In this document: piece by piece, positions 1 to 7,980 of the stretch
How positions within the stretch are numbered: the first letter of the stretch is position 1
Layout: each line of letters opens with the position of its first letter
Source of the DNA: Planctomycetota bacterium
Lineage (GTDB): Bacteria; Planctomycetota; Phycisphaerae; Phycisphaerales; SM1A02
Reading direction: 5' to 3'
Length of the DNA: 7,980 nt
Assembly (NCBI GenBank): GCA_009926815.1
Contig: RFOC01000087.1
Span: forward strand, 1-7,980
The notes under the pieces: generated by a model
Told to the model about the DNA's origin: nothing
Seen by the model: the letters and a program-made list of their open reading frames with translations, nothing else
Database searches by the model: none
Position numbers and translations under genes: made by a program

Positions 1-750
1 GCCGTCATGCATGACGGCGTGGTCTCCGCGCGTCTGGGCCTGAAGGGCTGGCCCGCCGTGGCGGAGGAACTGATGTTCGAGCGCGACGTCCGCCTGAACG
101 CGGCGGTGGGCTGCCGCTACCACGCCCAGCATCTCTCCAGCGGCGGGAGCGTGGAGATCCTTCGGAGAGCGCGAGCGGCCGGACAGCCCGTGTCGGGCGA
201 GGCCAGTCCGCATCACCTGCTTCTCACCGATGCCGCATGCGATGGATGGAACACCATCGCCAAGGTCAATCCGCCGCTGCGGGGGGCCAACGACATGGAG
301 GCGCTTCGGCAGGCGGTGGCCGAGGGCACCATCACCGTGCTGGCCACCGATCACGCGCCGCACACCGCGAGCGAGAAGGGCCGGGACTTCGAGCACGCTC
401 CGTTCGGCTGCATCGGCCTGGAGAGCGCGGTGACCCTGTATGGCCTGGCCCTGGTGCGGACCGGCCTGATGGACTGGGCCGCGGTGATCGAACGCATGAC
501 CGCGGGACCCGCCCGACTGCTGGGCCTTCTCGAGTGCGGACTGGGCCGACTCTTCGAGGGTGGCCCGGCGGACGTGACCGTGATCGATCCGAAGGCGGAG
601 CCGACGATCGATCCCTCCCGCTTCCGCAGCCAGAGCCGCAACTGCCCCTTCGCCGGATGGTCGGGCCTGGGCGCACCCGTGGCGGTGGTCGCCGGAGGCC
701 GAGCGTTCGACCTTCGGCAGGATGACTGGGCCGAGGCCGCTCGCGAGTGA
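1..750 (+). CDS. pyrC: Dihydroorotase, class I (3' part, start outside window)
   Basis: This enzyme interconverts N-carbamoyl-aspartate and dihydroorotate, the third step of de novo pyrimidine synthesis, in the cytoplasm. The frame is open from base 1, so the ATG at base 7 is internal; 249 codons are visible. The N-terminal HxH metal site and carboxylated lysine of the family lie upstream of the window. Visible, counting from base 1: His41 and His44 in RYHAQH, SPHH (69-72), substrate-binding KVNPPLR (88-94), catalytic TDHAPH (116-121) with Asp117, and FGCIGLE (135-141). The C-terminal GGPADVTVIDP returns to the small beta domain of the amidohydrolase fold. The catalytic Asp is kept, which argues against an inactive PyrC-like partner of aspartate carbamoyltransferase. 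pyrB often sits just upstream in such genomes, but that is outside the view. The TGA overlaps the GTG of the next gene, so the two are probably translationally coupled. Allantoinase or hydantoinase is less likely given the KVNPPLR and TDHAPH context. Confidence 0.95.
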   Translation, partial: AVMHDGVVSARLGLKGWPAVAEELMFERDVRLNAAVGCRYHAQHLSSGGSVEILRRARAAGQPVSGEASPHHLLLTDAACDGWNTIAKVNPPLRGANDMEALRQAVAEGTITVLATDHAPHTASEKGRDFEHAPFGCIGLESAVTLYGLALVRTGLMDWAAVIERMTAGPARLLGLLECGLGRLFEGGPADVTVIDPKAEPTIDPSRFRSQSRNCPFAGWSGLGAPVAVVAGGRAFDLRQDDWAEAARE

Positions 751-3700
751 GCGAACCCGCGCGACATGACCGGATCGACCGGCTGACCGCGTGGATCGAG
801 CGGCATGCGTGGACGATCATCGTCGGCACCGTGGCCCTGGCCGCCGCGAGCGGATTCCTCAGCTGGCGACACCTGGGCCTCGACGCCGACACGAATTCGC
901 TCATCGGGGAGCACCAGCCCTTCATGGCCGACTACGGCGCGTTCCGTCGCGACTTCGGCGACCTGGAGTTCCTGCTGGTGGTCGTGGATCCGAAGGGGCG
1001 TCCCGATGATGCGGATGATGCCGTTCGTGCGCTGGCCCAGGGGCTTCGGGCCGCGCCGGGCCTGCCCGAGGTGATGGATGCCATCACGCCGCAGGAGCAG
1101 TTCAGGCTGGCGCCGTGGGCGGCACCGGATCGCGATCTGGCTGGACTGGCCCTGGCCGCCGGTGCCCTGCCGGTCATGGCCGCCGGACCCGGCGCCGGTG
1201 GCCTGCTGCTGGCCTCGGCCGAGCGGATCGAGTCGCTCGCCGACCGCGGCGGCGACATGGAGGACCCGGTGCGCCGACGCATGGCTGCCGAGGCCTTCCT
1301 GCTGGCGCGATCGTCGCTGGGCGGCATGCCCGAAGCGCCGACGAGTCCGGGATCCCCTCGCAAGGACGAGTGGCTGCTGGCCGAGGGGGGCCGCCTTCGG
1401 CTGCTGCTGATCCGCCCGGAGAAGGACTACGGCACGCTGGCGGTCGTGGAGCGCCCGCTCGGCGAGATCCGCCGGGTGATCGACGCGGTGCGACGCAGGT
1501 ACCCCGCGGTCGAGATCGGCCTGACCGGAAAGCCCGTGCTGCAGGCCGACGAGATGGCCTCGACGGAGCGCGACATGCAATGGGCCAGCGTGACCGGCCT
1601 GTCGCTCTGCGCGGCCCTGTTCATGGCGGTGTTCCGCGGGGTGAAGCGGCCGCTCCTGGCGGTGGGCGCCTTCGCCGCGGCGGCGGCCATGACCAGCGCG
1701 GCGGCCGCGGTGCTGGTGGGCCGCCTCAACCTGCTCAGCGTGGTGTTCATGCTGGTGCTGGTGGGCGTGGGACTGGACTACGGCATCCACATGGTGGCCC
1801 GGTACCTGGAGGGCCTTCGTCACCTGGGCCCCGAGGCGAGCGTCCGCCACATGATGCGGAAGGCGCTGCCGAGCATGCTGGCCGGCGCGGCCACCAGCGC
1901 CGGCACCTTCCTGCTGGCGCTGCTGGTGCCCATGCAGGGACTGCGCGAACTGGGACTGATCAGCGGCGTGGGCCTGCTGCTGAGCGCCGCGGTCATGGCG
2001 GTGACGCTGCCGGCGCTGCTGCTGCGACTGGACCGCAACGCCACGCGTCGACCGCTGGGGCGCGGATTGTTCGAGGAACCGCTGGACCGGCGGCTCGATC
2101 CGCTCGGAGGCCGCGCGGGGGCCCGCCACCAGGCGCTGGTCGTGGTGGCCCTGGTCGCCGCGGTCGCGGGTGGATGGATGGCCTGGACGCGGGGCCGCTT
2201 CGAGAGCAACCTGCTGAAGCTGCAGGCCTCGGGACTGGAGAGCGTGGCGTGGCAGCGACGCCTGCAGGCCGAAGGGGCGAACGCCACCTGGTTCGGGGCC
2301 AGCATCGCGGACCACCCGGCGACGCTGCAGGCACGCGCGGCGCGAGCGGCGCAGGAGCCGCTCATCGGTCGCTGCCGAAGCGTGCTCGACATCGTGCCGG
2401 AGATGGATTCGCCCTCGCGGATGGCGTGGCGTCGGGAGATCGCCTCCGCGCCGCCCGTGGCCGCGGGTCCTCGACAGATCGCCACACCCGAGCTGGCCGC
2501 GCGGGCCGCGAAGGCCATGGATCGGCTGGCCGGGCTGGCGTCGCTGGCTTCCGCTCCCGCCGAGGATGTCCGAGGCATCGAGACCCTGGGGCGGCAGCTC
2601 GCCGGCCTGGCCGCCGCCCTTCGGGAACGACCCGACGAGACCGTGCGTGCCGCGGAACAGGCCGCGGACCGCTCCGCCGGCGCCGCGACCGCGATGCGCG
2701 AGGGGGCCGCGGGCTCGCTGCGGCAGGCACTGCCCGCCGCCGTCCGCGACACCTTCACCAGCGAGGGAGGCCGCTACGCGCTGCTCATGCACCCCGCGGA
2801 GGACGTCTGGGAGGCCGACGCGATGAACCGCTTCGTGGAGGCGATGCGCCGCGTGGACCCGGCCGTGACCGGCGTGCCCATCACGGTCAGCGAATCGATG
2901 CGGCTGATGGAGCGATCGTTCCTGGTGCAGGCCGCGCTGGCCACGGCGCTGGTCACCCTGCTGCTGCTGGTCGACCTGCGATCGCTTCAGCGAACGCTGC
3001 TGGTGCTGGTCAGCCTGGCCGTGGGCATGCTGGTCAGCGTGGGCGTGCTGGCCTGGCTTGACGTGCCCTTCAACCTGGCCAACTTCTTCGCCATTCCCAT
3101 CATGATCGGGCTGGCGGTGGACAGCTCCATCCACGTGACGCACCGCGCGGTGGATGGCGGCCTGGCTTCGGGCTTCGGAAGCACCCGTCGAGCCGTCGTG
3201 GTGACCGCGCTCACCACGACCATCGGCTTCGGAACCCTGATGTGGGCCGAGCATCGGGGCCTGCGCAGCCTGGGACAGGTCATGGTGGTGGCCAGCCTGT
3301 GCTGCCTGGCGAGCAGCGTGTGGCTGCTGCCGGCCATGCTCCGGGTGGCCGGACTGGGCCGCGTGCCCCCTCGCGCCCCTAGCATGCCCGCATGAGCCTC
3401 CGGCGTTCGCTGACGACCTCGATCCTGCTTGCAGCGCTGCTGCCGGCCGCCTGCGACCGAAGCGACCCGCTTGCGGCACGCACCACCACCGCCGCCCCGG
3501 TGGTGATCCGGCTGCAGGTGGATGGCATGCACTGCCAGGGATGCGTGGACGCCATCACCGACAAGGTCACGCGCGTCGAGGGCGTGGTCGACTGCCGCGT
3601 GAGCCTGGAGCAGCGCCAGGCGGATGTCGCGGTGCGGGAGTCCACCACCGCCCCGGAGGTCCGGAAGGCGATCGAGCGCCTGGGCTACAAGGTCACGCCG

Positions 3701-6700
3701 CTGCAGTGACTCAGCCGGCGATGGCGTGGTCGATGGCCTTCGCCATCGCCTCGGCCGCCTCGGGCATGCTGCCGCGGAAACGGGCGCCCGCCGCGTGCAC
3801 GTGTCCGCCCCCGCCGAACTGACCCGCCAGGCGGTTCACGTCCACGAAGGCTCCGCCGGGCCGAAGCGGCGGCTTGCTGCGCAGACTGACCTTCACCACC
3901 GGGCCCGGCTCCGTCTGCGAGAGCAGCACGCTCACCTCCACGCTGCCGACCGCCATGGGCGCGTTCACCACGCCAGCCAGATCCTCGGCGCTGCCGCTGG
4001 CCTGCGAGAAGTCCTCCGGCGAGAGCGTCATGAGCGCCGCGCGACCCCCCGCCAGCCATCGCATGCCTCCCATGGCGCGCGCCAGCAGTCCCAGCCGCTG
4101 GGGCCGCGCCGTCTCCTCCAGCTGGCGGTAGAGACGGTCCTTCTCCACGCCGGCCGCGAGCAGCCGCGACGCGAGCGCGAAGACCGGGGCATCGGCACCG
4201 CTGAATCGGAACCATCCGGTGTCGGTGGCCAGGCCCGCGAAGAGCGCCTCGGCGATGGATCCCGGACCGCCCGATCCCGGGCGATCGAAGGGCACGCCCA
4301 TCGCATCGAGCAGCGGCACGATCGCCTGGGTGCAGCTGGCGCAGGCGGGATCCACGATGCGGTCGGCGAAGCCCGTGTCTCCCGAGCGATGATGGTCGAT
4401 GCCGATGCAACGGTCCGCGCGTGCCCGGAGCCATGGCCCCAGATGCTCCAACTGGCTCCACGAACCCGTGTCCACCACGGCGACCAGGTCGACGTCCTGC
4501 TGCGGAAGCGACTCCGGCGCGCGTCCGGGTCTCTCGTCCACCAGCAGTGCCCCCAGCGCGGGATCGAACGGTCCAGCGAACCAGGTCTGCACCCGCTTGC
4601 CCAGGTGACGCGCGGCGCGCGCCAGGGCCAGCGAGCTGCCGATGGCGTCGCCATCGGGCTTGTCATGGGTGGTGATCAGGATGCTCGCGGCCCCCCGAAT
4701 GCGCTCGGCCAGTCGCTGGGGGGACGCCGTGGTGGCGTAGGCGGCGGTGGTCGATGCGACGGGGCTCATGCGGCGGTCTCCAGGCTGACCTCGGCACGCG
4801 TTCGCTCCACGTCGCGGCGCATCTGGTCCAGCAGTTCGTCAAGCGCCTCGTAGCGGGCCTGCTCGCGCAGCCAGCGGTCGAAGCGGAGTTCCAGCGTCCA
4901 TCCGTACTGGTCGAGCGGCGCCTGGTGATCCAGCAGGAAGGCCTCCACCGTGCGCTCCGCGTACCCGAAGGTGGGCTTGGTGCCCACGCTGATGGCCGCA
5001 CGGCGCACCGTGCCATCCGGCAGCCTGGCCATGCCCGCGTACACGCCGTCACCCGGCAGCAGGCGGTCGCCATGCTCGATGTTCGCCGTGGGCCAGCCGA
5101 TCTCCCGGCCGCGCTGGTCCCCGCGGATGACCTTGCCCGAGAATCCATGGGGCCGACCCAGGACCGTGGCGGCGTCCTCCACGCGGCCCAGCGAGATCAG
5201 CCAGCGGAGCAGCGAACTGCTCGCGGGCGCGGTCCCGCCATCCCTCAGCGTGATCTCCACGCTATCCACGGACTCCACGCGGAAGCCCGATCGCTCGCCC
5301 TCGCGTGCCAGCAGCGCCATGTCCCCGCCGCGGCCCTTGCCGAAGCGGAAGCCAGACCCTTCCACGATCCCGTCGAAGCGGATGTCCTGATGCAGCCACT
5401 GGATGAACCGCTCGGCGGTCATGCCCAGCAGGTCCCGGTCCACCTCGAGCGTGCGAACCTCGTCGGCGCCGGCTTCACGGAGGGCCCGCTCCCGCTCGGA
5501 GGGCAACTGGACGTTCTGCGGCGCCGCCTCGGGACGGAGCAGCCGCATCGGGTGGGGATGGAAGGTGACGGCCACCACCTGACCGCCTGGCCCCGCCATG
5601 CGGCGAGCCGCCTGCAGCAGGGCCTGATGGCCGCGGTGCACGCCGTCGAAGTTGCCGATGGTGACGCAGCGCAAGGCGAAAAGGGTATCGGCTTGATCCA
5701 CGGGTCCCAACAGCGGAAACGCCTCAGGTTCTCGGACTTCATCGCCGCCGGATTGTGTCGGCCTGCATGGTCGGGGATATTGCCCGGATGCGCTCCGCCC
5801 CCACCACCGCCTCCCCCTCGCCCGACGTCACCTCGCTGGTCGGCGAGCTGAGTCGCGAGTTCCACGAGACCGCGGAGCGGGTGGTGCCCTGGTTCGTGCA
5901 GCAGATGCCCCGGATGTACTTCCAGGACACCTCGCCGGCGGCGGTGCGATCGCACCTGCGAGCCATCATCGCCGCCAAGGCGAGCAACGCGCCGCTGGAC
6001 CTGACGCTTCGGAGCGAGGATGGACGCGAACTCACCAGCATCCGTCCCGGCAACCGCCCAGGGGTGCTGGCCGAGATCGTGGCCTCGCTGCCCATGGAGC
6101 CCTCGCTGCGGGCGGCCAAGATCCACGCGGCCGCGGATGGATCGATCGTGCTCGACACCTTCGAGTTCGGCGACCGCGCTCCGTTCGACCCGCGGGATGC
6201 GGCGCAGACGGCCCGCGTGGATGCGGCCGTGACCTTCGCACGGGAGCATGGACTGGACTGGAAGGAGGCGGAGATCCGCGCCTACGCCGCGGGCTGCCCC
6301 GCCGACTACGTGAGCACGCTCACGCCGCTCCGGCTGAGCAAGCACCTGGCGCTCTTCCAGCGCGTGAGCGGCACCGACGGCGCCGTGGTGGAGCTGGAGC
6401 CCGAGGCCGATCCCACGCAGAGCCGGGTGACCGTGGCGTTCTCCAACGCCCGCACCCGCACCATGCTGGAGCGAGCCACGATCGTGCTCTCGCAGGCCCG
6501 CATCAGCATCGTGCGCGCGTACCTGGACCAGGTGAAGGATCCGCCGCACGGCAGCGTGACCTTCCTGGGCTTCGTGATCCAGACGGCCGAGGGCAAGGCC
6601 ATCGACCCCCGAAGCGACGCCTGGAAGCGGATCGCGCGGGACCTCGAGCACATCAAGTGGATCAACTTCGACATCCTGGAACTGGCCGGACGGCACGCGG

Positions 6701-7980
6701 GCCTGGACCTGCGGCACGCCGAGGCGATCACGGCCCTGAGCCATCTGGTCCACCAGACGCTGGTGCACCGCGACCGACTGGCCTTCAACCACGGGCGGAT
6801 CCTGGCGGCCGTGGAGGCCGCGATGGACCTGGCGGTGCGCATCGTGCAGCTGCTCGCCGACCGCTTCGACCCGGGCGCGCCGCTGGACGACGCCGAGTTC
6901 GCCCGGCGCGTGGCCGCGCTGCGCACCGACATCGAGCACCGCCGCGCCGTGGATGGAGGCCCGGTGATCCTGGGCCGCATGGTGGACGCCGTGGAGAGCG
7001 TGCTCCGCACCAACTACCACCTGCCCAGCCGCTTCGGACTGGCCATGCGGATCGATCCCGGCCTGCTCCGCGATGACCATCGCCCGGAGCTCCCCTACGG
7101 CGCCTTCTTCGTGCATGGCCGCGGGTTCAACGGTTTCCACGTGCGCTTCAAGGAGATCGCCCGCGGCGGCCTTCGCGTCATCCGCTCGCGCGACGCGGCC
7201 CAGCACTCGCGCGAGAGCGACCGCCTGTATGACGAGGTCTACGGACTGGCCTTCGCGCAGCAGCAGAAGAACAAGGACATTCCCGAGGGTGGTGCCAAGT
7301 GCGCCATCCTGCTCGAGCCGGAGTCGGATCCCACCCGCTGCGTGAAGAGCTTCGTGGACAGCCTGCTGGACCTGATCACGACGGATCCCCAGACCCGGCG
7401 TTGGATCGTGGACCGCCTGGGCCACCAGGAGTTCATCTACCTGGGTCCCGACGAGAACATCACGCCCGACCACATCGAGTGGATCGTGGACCGGGCCCGG
7501 CGCCGGCATTACCCGCTGCCGACGGCCTTCATGAGCAGCAAGCCCGGCGCGGGCATCAACCACAAGGTCTACGGCGTCACCAGCGAGGGCGTGAACGTCT
7601 TCCTGGACGTGGCGCTGCGGGCGGTCGGCATCGATCCTCGCCGACAGGCCTTCACGGTGAAGATCACCGGCGGCCCGGATGGCGACGTGGCGGGCAACAT
7701 GATCCGCATCCTCGACCGCGACTACGGCGCCAACGCCCGCATCGTGGGCATCGCGGACGGCAGCGGCGTGGGCGAGGACCCGGATGGCCTCGAGCACGCG
7801 GAACTGCTGCGCCTGTTCAAGGAGGGCCTGCCCATCGCCAGCTTCGACCGATCGAGGCTCGGGGCCCGCGGGCGCGTGGTGGGCGTGGACGAGCCCGATG
7901 GCGCACGGCTGCGCAACACGCTGCACAACCGGCTGGTGACCGACGCGTTCGTGCCTGGTGGCGGCCGTCCAGCCACGATC

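Overview
The window is GC-rich bacterial DNA, about 70% GC by eye, packed with ordinary chromosomal genes. There are no RNA genes, insertion sequences, phage genes or CRISPR repeats. Lipoprotein-like, RND-transporter and ribF genes point to a Gram-negative-type bacterium. The strong G/C third-position bias and the Gdh2-like NAD-glutamate dehydrogenase would fit a high-GC lineage such as a Planctomycetota or Phycisphaerae-like organism. That placement is a weak inference; no marker gene fixes the taxon.

Layout. (1) Bases 1-3709, plus strand, look like one operon: the C-terminal two-thirds of a class I dihydroorotase (pyrC, cut by the window edge), a 12-TM MMPL/HpnN-like RND transporter, and a small exported heavy-metal-associated (HMA) protein. 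Each junction is a 4-base start/stop overlap (GTGA, then ATGA). (2) Bases 3711-5710, minus strand, are a two-gene operon: ribF (bifunctional riboflavin kinase/FAD synthetase) followed by nrnA (DHH-family oligoribonuclease/pAp phosphatase), also joined by a 4-base ATGA overlap. The two operons meet tail to tail with one base between their stop codons. A strong hairpin just past the junction lies inside the 3' end of nrnA. (3) Bases 5711-5787 are the only intergenic gap, a divergent promoter region. (4) Bases 5788-7980, plus strand, hold the first 731 codons of a large NAD-dependent glutamate dehydrogenase of the Gdh2 / 115-kDa type. It has ACT-like regulatory sequence at the N-terminus and its catalytic core in view; the C-terminus runs off the window.

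The genes cover pyrimidine synthesis, membrane lipid or hydrophobe transport, metal binding, flavin cofactor synthesis, nano-RNA recycling and glutamate catabolism. No single pathway links them. I do not see a convincing undescribed system. The points most worth checking are the RND transporter coupled to an exported metal-binding protein, a possible leaderless promoter for the glutamate dehydrogenase, the hairpin at the convergent junction, and a marked excess of CTTCGG/CCGAAG linked to a Leu-Arg codon-pair preference.
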